A DNA stretch of 24,937 bases, taken from contig JAZNWH010000092.1 in the NCBI GenBank assembly GCA_045593265.1, forward strand, positions 1 to 24,937, read 5' to 3'. The first letter of the stretch is position 1. Every line of letters starts with the position of its first letter. The position numbers and the translations under genes are program-made. Below the pieces are notes generated by a model. It was not told the origin of the DNA, did no database searches, and worked only from the letters and a program-made list of their open reading frames with translations. This DNA comes from RGIG8497 sp045593265 (GTDB lineage Bacteria > Bacillota > Clostridia > RGIG6154). Below are positions 7,029 to 13,290 of this stretch, piece by piece.

Positions 7029-8246
7029 TTGAAAAAACCGGAACTTTTAGCACCTGCCGGAAGTCTAACAAAGCTTAAATTTGCTTTTAAGTACGGTGCA
7101 GATGCTGTATATATAGGTGGAGAGGCGTATTCACTTCGCGAGGCGGCTGAAAATTTTTCTATGGAGGAAATTGCACAGGGAATAGAGTATGCTCATAACC
7201 TTGCCAAAAAGGTTTATATAACTGCAAATATTTTACCTCATAATGAAGATTTAAAGGAATTTGAAGAATATGTAAAGGCTGTTCATAAAATGGGTGCAGA
7301 TGCTATAATAATAAGCGATTTAGGACTTTTTGATATAGCAAGAACTGTTGCTCCTGATTTACCTGTTCATATAAGCACACAGGCAAATAATGTTAATTAT
7401 GCTTCGGCAAATATGTGGCACAAAATGGGTGCAAGCAGAGTTATACTTGCCCGTGAACTTTCTTTAAAAGAAATGAAAGAAATCAAAGAGAATATTTCTC
7501 CTGACCTTGAAACTGAATGCTTTGTTCATGGTGCTATGTGTATTTCTTATTCAGGACGTTGTCTTCTTTCAAATTATATGACTGCAAGGGATAGTAATTT
7601 AGGTGCATGTTCACATCCTTGCCGTTGGAAGTATCATCTGGTTGAAGAACAAAGACCTGATGAGTACCTTCCTGTTATTGAAAACGAAAGAGGTACATTT
7701 ATTTTTAACTCAAAAGATTTATGTATGCTTAAACATATCCCTGAATTAATTGATGCAGGCATAACAAGCTTTAAAATTGAAGGCAGAGTTAAAAGTGAAT
7801 ATTATGTGGCAGTAATAACAAAGGCTTACAGAGATGCAATAGATGCATATTTTGAAAATAAGGAAGCTCACGAAAGTGTTTGGGATGAAATTTACAAGGT
7901 AAGCCACAGAGAATATACAACAGGGTTTTTCTTTGGAAAGCCTGACGGTGGACAACAGATTTATACATCAAGCTCGTATGTTCGTAATTATGATCTTGTT
8001 GGACTGATTACAGGGTATGATGAGGATAAAAAGCTTTTAAAAATTTCTCAGAGAAATAAATTTTTTGCAGGTGATGAGTTGGAAGTTTTAACTCCTTGCG
8101 GACCGTTTAAAACACTGATAGCTGAAAAAATGTATAATGAAAAATTTGAAGAAATCAATGACTGTCCTCATGCTACTATGACAATTTATATACCATCGGA
8201 TGTTGAATATCCCGAGGGAAGCTTTATAAGAAAAGCGAGAGAGTAA
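7029..8246 (+). CDS. U32 family peptidase, predicted tRNA hydroxylation protein TrhP/YrrO-like
   Basis: A 405-residue U32-family protein. The family signature is intact: ECFVHGAMCISYSGRCLLSN, with conserved Cys residues, and the N-terminus KKPELLAPAGS with GADAVYIGG is typical. The C-terminal part (FKIEGR, then a beta-rich tail) matches the YegQ/YrrO branch. Family knowledge: YegQ/TrhP and YrrN-YrrO are needed to hydroxylate U34 of certain tRNAs (ho5U), which TrmR then methylates, so the pair here forms a plausible pathway. The TTG at 7029 follows AAGGAGG (7013-7019) by 9 nt and gives the family N-terminus; an upstream ATG at 6987 lies within trmR. Protease activity is not supported for this branch. 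Last gene of its operon. Confidence 0.87.
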   Translation: MKKPELLAPAGSLTKLKFAFKYGADAVYIGGEAYSLREAAENFSMEEIAQGIEYAHNLAKKVYITANILPHNEDLKEFEEYVKAVHKMGADAIIISDLGLFDIARTVAPDLPVHISTQANNVNYASANMWHKMGASRVILARELSLKEMKEIKENISPDLETECFVHGAMCISYSGRCLLSNYMTARDSNLGACSHPCRWKYHLVEEQRPDEYLPVIENERGTFIFNSKDLCMLKHIPELIDAGITSFKIEGRVKSEYYVAVITKAYRDAIDAYFENKEAHESVWDEIYKVSHREYTTGFFFGKPDGGQQIYTSSSYVRNYDLVGLITGYDEDKKLLKISQRNKFFAGDELEVLTPCGPFKTLIAEKMYNEKFEEINDCPHATMTIYIPSDVEYPEGSFIRKARE

Positions 8247-8259
8247 ATAAAAAATACAG

Positions 8260-8305
8260 TTCTGTTCAAAATAATTATGGTGATTATTTTGAACAGAATT
8301 TTTTT
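8260..8305 (+). terminator. Strong rho-independent terminator after the U32 gene
   Basis: A perfect 16-bp stem (8260-8275 with 8283-8298), a 7-nt loop (8276-8282) and a run of seven T (8299-8305). The stem is AT-rich but long. It closes the deacetylase-to-U32 operon. The annotated ATG of the next gene sits in its loop, which is unusual. Confidence 0.85.
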
Positions 8306-9920
8306 GAAAAGAATCTATGCTATTAAGCTTTTATGCTATATATTGCTTATTTGTATGTGTCTTAGACTTTACAATTTAATGATTGTAAGACATCGTGAAA
8401 TTTCACTTCTTGCATCAGAAACTAACACAGTATCCTTGTCAGTAACAACAGACAGAAATGATATCTGCGACAGGCATATGCGTAAACTTACGGGAGTTAA
8501 TTTGTCTGATTATGCGGTGATTTTCCCCAGTGGAAATAATGATAACGATTTTGAGTGTTGCAGGTTTGTAGCTTGTTTTTCGGATACTGATGAATATAAA
8601 CTTTATAATGATTTGAGAAAGTATGGTAAAGTATATACTCCCGTAACTAAAAGTGAAGAGTTCCAAAAGAAAAACAAATTTCCTAACGCAAAAATAATAA
8701 CGTTGAATACGAGATATCCTCAAAGCAGTCCTTTGTGTAGTGTTGTAGGTTATTTGTCTGACTTAAAAGGTGTCAGTGGACTTGAAAAGCTGTATGATGA
8801 AATTCTGTCAGATACAGATTTAAAAATCAGAGGTATGGCTGATGCTAAAATGACATATGTTCCCGGTGGAGATGTCAGCTTGTATAATTCCCGTGCACGC
8901 AAGTTTGTTAAAACTACTCTTGATTTGGAGTATTCTTCATACTGTTTTGATGCACTTAAAAATGCAGGAGTTAAGGGTGCTGCAGTTTTGCTTGATGTGG
9001 AGACCTTTGATGTTCTTGCTATGGTGAGTATGCCGGGGTTTGATCAAAACAATGTAGGAGATTTTTTAAACAGCAGTGATGGAAATTTATCTAACCGATG
9101 CCTTATGAATTATGATTTAGGCTCTATCTTCAAAATTGTTGTGGCTTGCAGTGCTATGGAAAATAAGTCGGCAGAAAAAAATGATATATATTACTGTAAT
9201 GGCGTAAGAACAGTTTCGGGAAAGGATATAAAATGTCATAATTTGTCAGGACATCAATGGGTGGATATGGAAAATGCTTTTATGCAATCCTGTAATCCTG
9301 CTTTTATAGATATAGGATTGAAAACAGGTTATGAAAATATAATTGATATGGCGAAAAAATTCGGTTTTGGAGAAAAGATTTTATATCCTCAGGATTTTGT
9401 ACAGTCAACAGGAACTCTTCCAAGTGTAAAGAAAAATAATAAGATAGATTTGGCAAATATTTCTATAGGTCAGGGAACTTTAAACGGAAACGTAGTTCAA
9501 GGCGCTGTTTTAAGTGCTGTAATAGCAAGTGGTGGTATAAAAAGAAATGTTAATATGGTTGATTGTATAGTTTCCGAAACAGGAGAAGTCATAGAAAAGG
9601 TCAGAAATGATAAAAGCGAGCGTATTATTTCCGAAGAAACAGCGAGAAAAGTGTATAATATGATGATTAAAACTAATCTCGCAGGAACAGGAACAACGGG
9701 GTTTATTGATTATTATGGAAGTGGAGGTAAAACAGGAAGTGCTCAAACAGGATGGAGTGTTGACGGGGAGTTGTATCAGCACGGATGGTATACGGGATTT
9801 TTCCCGGCTGATAATCCAAAATTTGCTTTGTGTGTTTTTGTAGAAAACGGAAAATCGGGCAGCGAATCAGCCTGTCCCATATTTAAAGAAATAGGAGAAA
9901 AGGTTCTTTCTCAAAAGTAA
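8277..9920 (+). CDS. Class B penicillin-binding protein (transpeptidase)
   Basis: A 547-residue D,D-transpeptidase that cross-links peptidoglycan outside the membrane. An N-terminal membrane segment (about residues 13-35) precedes a dimerisation-type region with a GVSGLEKLYD motif and then the transpeptidase domain. Active-site motifs are complete: Ser283-xx-Lys286 (SIFK), Ser368-Cys-Asn370 and Lys485-Thr-Gly-Ser. Numbers count from the ATG at 8277. This places it among FtsI/SpoVD/PBP2-like proteins, but which role it has cannot be told; a spore or accessory division PBP is possible. The start is doubtful: ATG 8277 and GTG 8280 lie in the terminator loop, TTG 8289 lies in the stem and TTG 8304 follows it, and none has a clear Shine-Dalgarno. 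Followed by a promoter-bearing gap. Confidence 0.88.
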   Translation: MVIILNRIFLKRIYAIKLLCYILLICMCLRLYNLMIVRHREISLLASETNTVSLSVTTDRNDICDRHMRKLTGVNLSDYAVIFPSGNNDNDFECCRFVACFSDTDEYKLYNDLRKYGKVYTPVTKSEEFQKKNKFPNAKIITLNTRYPQSSPLCSVVGYLSDLKGVSGLEKLYDEILSDTDLKIRGMADAKMTYVPGGDVSLYNSRARKFVKTTLDLEYSSYCFDALKNAGVKGAAVLLDVETFDVLAMVSMPGFDQNNVGDFLNSSDGNLSNRCLMNYDLGSIFKIVVACSAMENKSAEKNDIYYCNGVRTVSGKDIKCHNLSGHQWVDMENAFMQSCNPAFIDIGLKTGYENIIDMAKKFGFGEKILYPQDFVQSTGTLPSVKKNNKIDLANISIGQGTLNGNVVQGAVLSAVIASGGIKRNVNMVDCIVSETGEVIEKVRNDKSERIISEETARKVYNMMIKTNLAGTGTTGFIDYYGSGGKTGSAQTGWSVDGELYQHGWYTGFFPADNPKFALCVFVENGKSGSESACPIFKEIGEKVLSQK

Positions 9921-9976
9921 AAAAAGTGATAAAATTTTGAAATTTATATAACTTGAAAAATTATGACTCTTTTCGC

Positions 9977-10005
9977 TTGTAAAAAACAAAAAAGTATTGT
10001 ATAAT
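9977..10005 (+). promoter_or_regulatory. Promoter of the zapA-dut-mre operon
   Basis: A -35 box TTGTAA (9977-9982) and a perfect -10 box TATAAT (10000-10005) are 17 nt apart. Transcription would start near 10012, leaving a leader of about 65 nt before zapA. The same -35 hexamer and spacing occur at the promoter upstream of the deacetylase gene. Confidence 0.7.
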
Positions 10006-10044
10006 ATATCTTGTGTTATTGTGCTTACAATACAATACTTTTTT
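9988..10044 (+). promoter_or_regulatory. Inverted repeat spanning the zapA promoter (terminator or operator)
   Basis: A 13-nt arm (9988-10000, AAAAAAGTATTGT) has a perfect inverted partner at 10032-10044 ending in six T. In RNA reading through from the PBP gene it could form a terminator-like hairpin with a 31-nt loop. In RNA started at the promoter itself the left arm is absent, so read-through would be stopped and local transcripts spared. It could equally be a protein site. Confidence 0.4.
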
Positions 10045-10078
10045 ACATAAGAATAATATCCGAAAGGAAAAACAGATA

Positions 10079-10405
10079 ATGAAGAATAAAACAACTGTGC
10101 GACTAATGGGGCAGGAATATACTGTTACCAGCGATGCAAGTGAAGAGCATATGCAGAGAGTGTGTCTGTATGTGGATGGAAAATTCAAAGATATTTCGTT
10201 GAGAAACGGATTTTTGAACACAAATATGACTGCTGTTCTTACTGCTGTAAATATTGCAGAGGATTTTCTTGTAGTAAGTGATGACAACCTTGAACTTACC
10301 AAGAAAAATAAGATAGCTAACGATGAAATTTTCAGACTCAGAGAACAAATATCAAAATTAACAGAAGAAAATGAAAGAATAAAAAAAGGTGGTAATTTGC
10401 GATGA
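10079..10405 (+). CDS. zapA: Cell division protein ZapA
   Basis: A 108-residue ZapA-family protein, a cytosolic factor that binds FtsZ and bundles its filaments at the division site. The N-terminal globular part (KTTVRLMGQEYTVTSDASEEHMQRVCLYVD) is typical of Firmicute ZapA, and the C-terminal third (LTKKNKIANDEIFRLREQISKL) is a coiled coil. The ATG at 10079 has AAAGGA about 10 nt upstream and gives the family N-terminus. A longer frame from 10013 would start inside the promoter leader and is not used. First gene of the long operon; its end overlaps dut by 4 nt (ATGA). Confidence 0.9.
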   Translation: MKNKTTVRLMGQEYTVTSDASEEHMQRVCLYVDGKFKDISLRNGFLNTNMTAVLTAVNIAEDFLVVSDDNLELTKKNKIANDEIFRLREQISKLTEENERIKKGGNLR

Positions 10406-10851
10406 AACTTAAAATTAAGTACATACCAAACTCTAAAGGAGAAACAGTAAATAAGCCTTTTTACGCAACAAGTGGAAGTGCAGGTATGGATTTGTCTGCA
10501 TGTCTTGATGAGCCTGTGGTAATAAAAAAAGGCGAAATAAAAATGATTTCTACAGGAATAGCAATTTCACTTCCGTCAAATGAATATGTTGCATATATTT
10601 ACGCACGAAGCGGACTTGCTTGTAAAAAAGGTATATGCCTTGCAAATTCTGTAGGTGTTGTTGATAGTGATTACAGAGGCGAAATTAAATGTGGACTCAT
10701 AAATCTTTCAAATGAAGATTTTACAGTAAATCATGGTGATCGTATAGCACAGCTTGTTATAGCTCCTGTAGCTATAGCTGAAATTGAGGAATGTGAAACT
10801 CTTGATGAAACTCAGCGTGGTTCCGGTGGTTTTGGGTCTACAGGAGTATGA
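10402..10851 (+). CDS. dut: dUTP diphosphatase (trimeric dUTPase)
   Basis: A 149-residue homotrimeric dUTPase that splits dUTP to dUMP and pyrophosphate, keeping uracil out of DNA and feeding ThyX with dUMP. All five family motifs are seen in order: GSAGMDLSA, ISTGIAISLP, ARSGLACKKG, GVVDSDYRGEIKCGL and the Gly-rich C-terminal TQRGSGGFGSTG. Length is standard. Start and stop both overlap their neighbours (ATGA at each junction), so it is translationally linked to zapA and the NusG-II gene. Biochemically it belongs with thyX and tmk in the other operon. Confidence 0.97.
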   Translation: MKLKIKYIPNSKGETVNKPFYATSGSAGMDLSACLDEPVVIKKGEIKMISTGIAISLPSNEYVAYIYARSGLACKKGICLANSVGVVDSDYRGEIKCGLINLSNEDFTVNHGDRIAQLVIAPVAIAEIEECETLDETQRGSGGFGSTGV

Positions 10852-11207
10852 AACTTTTAAAAAAAGGAGACTTGTTGATAATTGTTCTTGTAATTGTGGC
10901 AGGAGCATTGCTTACATTTTTCCTTTCGCAAGATAGTGGAAAATATGTTGAGATTACCTGTAACGGAACACTTTACGGTGAATATTCCCTGAGTGAAGAT
11001 AAAAGCTTTAAAGTTGAAAGTGAATTTGGATGGAACGAGGTTGTAATTTCTGACGGAAAAGTGTATGTATCAGATGCCTCTTGCAGAGACAAGCTCGATG
11101 TGGCACAAGGGAAGATTTATAAGTCAGGACAAAGTATAATTTGCTTGCCTAACAGGTTAAGTATAGCAGTAAAGGGGCGGAAAGATATTGATGCACTTTC
11201 CTATTAA
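10848..11207 (+). CDS. NusG domain II-containing membrane-anchored protein
   Basis: A 119-residue protein with one N-terminal membrane segment (about residues 8-26) and an extracytoplasmic beta-rich domain of the NusG-II (DUF1312) type. The family's pattern, a short strand region with YGEYSL, a Cys pair (VSDASCRDK, IICLPNRL) and IAVKG near the end, is visible. Family knowledge: these proteins often sit beside Gx-transporter-family genes and redox or FMN-transfer genes, and their function is not established. Here the Gx-transporter gene overlaps its end. It has no relation to transcription factor NusG function. Confidence 0.8.
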   Translation: MKLLKKGDLLIIVLVIVAGALLTFFLSQDSGKYVEITCNGTLYGEYSLSEDKSFKVESEFGWNEVVISDGKVYVSDASCRDKLDVAQGKIYKSGQSIICLPNRLSIAVKGRKDIDALSY

Positions 11208-11700
11208 AAGATATATAGCTATAAATGCAATTCTTTCATGCGTTGGAATACTATTAGGATATGTTGAAAGCTTGCTTATTCCCGATTTGTTTTTACCGGG
11301 AATGAAGCTTGGAATTTCTAATATTGTAATTCTCTATGCAGTAATAAATATGAGAAAAAGAGATGCTTTTTGTATAGGGCTGATAAAGTCTCTGGTAAAC
11401 GGCCTTGCTTTTTCAGGTTTAATGTCGTGTTTCTACTCCGTTTGCGGTGTCTTTTTATCCGTTTTAATTATGATTATGCTTAAAAAATTTTATCCACTGT
11501 TTTTTTCGTGTACAGGAATAAGTGTTGCAGGAAGTGCTTTTTTTAACATAGGGCAGGTTTTGGCTGCGGTACTTATACTCAGAACTATTGCTCCTATATA
11601 TTACCTTGGATATTATTTGCTTCTTTCTGTGTTGACAGGAATTGTAACTGGAATTGTTACTGAGATTATTATAAAAAAAGGTGTTGTAAAAATAAATTGA
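11191..11700 (+). CDS. Gx transporter family protein (heptaprenyl diphosphate synthase component I-like)
   Basis: A 169-residue integral membrane protein with about five to six hydrophobic segments. The LPGMKLGISNIVILYA block, rich in Gly and small residues, is characteristic of the Gx transporter / HepPP-synthase component I family, which resembles ECF-type S components. The transported substrate is unknown, and the heptaprenyl label is historical. The ATG at 11191 is preferred; a TTG directly before it (11188) would add one residue. The gene overlaps the NusG-II gene and is followed by mreC with a TTGA overlap. Confidence 0.78.
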   Translation: MHFPIKRYIAINAILSCVGILLGYVESLLIPDLFLPGMKLGISNIVILYAVINMRKRDAFCIGLIKSLVNGLAFSGLMSCFYSVCGVFLSVLIMIMLKKFYPLFFSCTGISVAGSAFFNIGQVLAAVLILRTIAPIYYLGYYLLLSVLTGIVTGIVTEIIIKKGVVKIN

Positions 11701-12521
11701 GAAGAAGAAACAGTAAATTAAAAAGAAATTTAATATTTTTAGTTCTTGGTGCAGCATTGGTTGCTGTTTGTGTTTTTACTCCTTTTCTTAAAGGTGTTGC
11801 ATCAATTACAGGATCAATTACATCTCCGTTGCAGACAGGCATAACAAAAATATCTGATTTTGTTGGAGGCACTTTTAGTTATTGGGGAAGAATAAAGAAC
11901 GTAGATAAAGAAAATGCGTTTCTTAAAGAACAAAATAAAAAGCTTGCTGAAGAGAACAGAAATTTTAAAAGATATAAAGATGAAATCGATAAACTAAATG
12001 AGTTGCTTGAACTTAAGGGTGATTATACTAAGTATGAATCAACTGCTGCAACTGTCATAGGAAAAGATGCAGGAAATTGGTTTAATGTGTTTACTCTTAA
12101 CAAGGGTGAAAATCACGGGATTGAAGAGAATTCCATAGTGATTGTTCCTGAAGGTATAATAGGCAGAGTATGCGAAACAGGAAAAAACTGGTGTAAGGTT
12201 ATATCTCTTGTAGATGAAGACCATTCTGTTAGTGGAACTGTAGTCAGAACGGGCGATCTCGTGCAGATTGACGGAGATTTACAGTTAATGAAAAGCGGTC
12301 TTTGTAAAATGTCGGTTATTACAGAAAATGCAAATGTACTTATAGGAGATACTATAGTAACATCAGGGGTAGGAGGTATATATCCGGAAGGTATTTATAT
12401 CGGTAAAGTACAGTCCTTTAAAAATAATACAGAGGGAACGGGCAACTATGCAATAATAACTCCGGGTGTTGATTTTGCACATATTACTGATGTGCTTGTT
12501 CTACTTAATCCCGATGACTAA
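11697..12521 (+). CDS. mreC: Rod shape-determining protein MreC
   Basis: A 274-residue MreC, the membrane-anchored scaffold of the elongasome that contacts PBP2 outside the membrane. A basic N-terminus (RRRNSKLKR) precedes one membrane segment (about 11-30). A coiled coil spans about residues 60-100 (ENAFLKEQNKKLAEENRNF), followed by the paired beta-barrel domain with GDAGNW-like GKDAGNWFN and VVTSGVGGIYPEG-type motifs (TIVTSGVGGIYPEGIYIG). The start is a TTG overlapping the previous stop, with AAAGG about 15 nt upstream, so translation is likely coupled. mreB, which commonly precedes mreC, is absent from this window. A structured leader separates it from mreD. Confidence 0.95.
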   Translation: MRRRNSKLKRNLIFLVLGAALVAVCVFTPFLKGVASITGSITSPLQTGITKISDFVGGTFSYWGRIKNVDKENAFLKEQNKKLAEENRNFKRYKDEIDKLNELLELKGDYTKYESTAATVIGKDAGNWFNVFTLNKGENHGIEENSIVIVPEGIIGRVCETGKNWCKVISLVDEDHSVSGTVVRTGDLVQIDGDLQLMKSGLCKMSVITENANVLIGDTIVTSGVGGIYPEGIYIGKVQSFKNNTEGTGNYAIITPGVDFAHITDVLVLLNPDD

Positions 12522-12532
12522 CAGAAAGGTAT

Positions 12533-12682
12533 GTTAACGTGAAAAATCACGTTAACGACATTAAAAAAGCCCGTGCGATTTTCGGCAAATTAGAAACGCA
12601 CATGGGCAAAATATCCATTTAACACTTTGTCCGCCTACAATGCGGTGTTAAATTTTCATTACTCTTTGTAGGCGGAAAGGCT
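12533..12682 (+). ncRNA. Candidate structured leader RNA with pseudoknot, upstream of mreD (copy 1)
   Basis: The 161-nt gap between mreC and mreD can fold as P1 12533-12542/12547-12556 (10 bp), P2 12569-12577/12597-12607 (9 bp with an AT bulge) and a pseudoknot. The pseudoknot is P3 12617-12625/12645-12653 (9 bp) interleaved with P4 12631-12640/12666-12675 (10 bp, perfect). The 3' strand of P4 ends one base before the AAAGG at 12676, so folding could hide or expose the mreD ribosome site. Blocks TAACGTGAAA, GCCCGTGCGA..TTTTC, AAACGCAYATGGG and TTTTTATGG recur in the same order before minD. Pairings were worked out by eye; I do not recognise a known riboswitch. Confidence 0.55.
12539..12622 (+). 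CDS. Possible leader peptide in the mreD leader (27 codons)
   Basis: GTG-AAA starts 9 nt after AAAGG (12525-12529) and runs 27 codons to a TAA at 12620-12622, which falls within the 5' strand of helix P3. The minD leader has the same arrangement, Shine-Dalgarno, GTG-AAA, stop near P3, but the two peptides are unrelated in sequence and the shared GCCCGTGCG block is read in different frames. So this may be a chance frame over an RNA element, or a frame whose translation rather than its product matters. Confidence 0.25.
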   Translation: MKNHVNDIKKARAIFGKLETHMGKISI

Positions 12683-13204
12683 ATGGATATTTTTATGGAT
12701 ATAAATTTGAGAAAAGCTATTTTTGTTGTCATAAATATATTGCTTCTATTACTTCAGGTTACGGTTTTCCCAAGTTTTAAAATAGGATGGCTGAATGTGA
12801 ATTTTGCACTTATAAGTGTTGTGTTTACTGCACTTTTTACAGATGGTATGCTCTTTGCAGTAAACGGTCTGATTATGGGATTTTGGTTTGATATTCTTGC
12901 TTACAGAAGTATTGGATATTATACTTTGTTGTTTATATGTACTGCAATAGTAATTAAGCTATTTTCAAAGATGGTTAACAGATATGGCTTTTTCACAGGA
13001 ATGATTATTATTTTTTCAGCAACATTTCTGACAGAGATAATTACTTACTGGACACATTTCGTTGCAAAAGGAATAACATATAATGCATTCGTTCTTACAA
13101 AGATAATAATGCCTCAAGCCCTTGTAAATACAGTAGCATCGGTATTCTTATTCTGGATTTATCTGTGGCTTATAAAAAAGCTTGATCTTAAGCAACTGCG
13201 TTAA
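12683..13204 (+). CDS. mreD: Rod shape-determining protein MreD
   Basis: A 173-residue integral membrane protein with about five hydrophobic segments, the MreD family subunit of the elongasome. It lies between mreC and PBP2, the standard order. VFPSFKIGWLNVNFALISVVF and the LIMGFWFDILAYRSIGYYTL region (a Gly/Asp-containing loop) are typical. The start is uncertain: ATG 12683 is only 2 nt after AAAGG, while ATG 12695 matches the TTTTTATGG start context of minD. The last five codons (LKQLR) and the TAA stop are read from the terminal repeat of a MITE-like element (13187 on), so the native C-terminus was probably altered. Confidence 0.88.
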   Translation: MDIFMDINLRKAIFVVINILLLLLQVTVFPSFKIGWLNVNFALISVVFTALFTDGMLFAVNGLIMGFWFDILAYRSIGYYTLLFICTAIVIKLFSKMVNRYGFFTGMIIIFSATFLTEIITYWTHFVAKGITYNAFVLTKIIMPQALVNTVASVFLFWIYLWLIKKLDLKQLR

Positions 13205-13272
13205 TATTCCAACCTGTTTTGGGAACGTGTTTTTACGCTACTGTATTCGTTAAAATACTAGCAACTACTTAA
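13187..13272 (-). repeat. MITE-like repeat, copy B (short, internally deleted, inverse orientation)
   Basis: From 13187 to about 13264 the sequence follows the reverse complement of the right part of copy A (positions about 190-269), sharing CTTAAGCA, GCGTTAATAT and GTTTTGGGAACGTGT. It then jumps to CAACTACTTAA, which resembles the opposite terminal repeat read outward. The result looks like a shortened derivative of about 86 bp that keeps both tips. It lies inside the operon between mreD and PBP2 and overlaps the last codons of mreD. No target duplication could be made out. Confidence 0.7.
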
Positions 13273-13290
13273 AAATTATAGGAGGTAGTT

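Noticed and set aside
10013..10078. Extended N-terminus of ZapA
   Set aside because: It would start at the transcription start and read the promoter hairpin; the ATG at 10079 gives the family N-terminus.
12573..12577. Group II intron 5' end (GTGCG)
   Set aside because: No domain V, no maturase and far too short.
12597..12616. c-di-GMP-I (GEMM) riboswitch, from ACGCACATGGGCAAA resembling its core
   Set aside because: The following GGGACGCAAAGCC part and the second helix are missing, and the bases fit the P2 helix instead.
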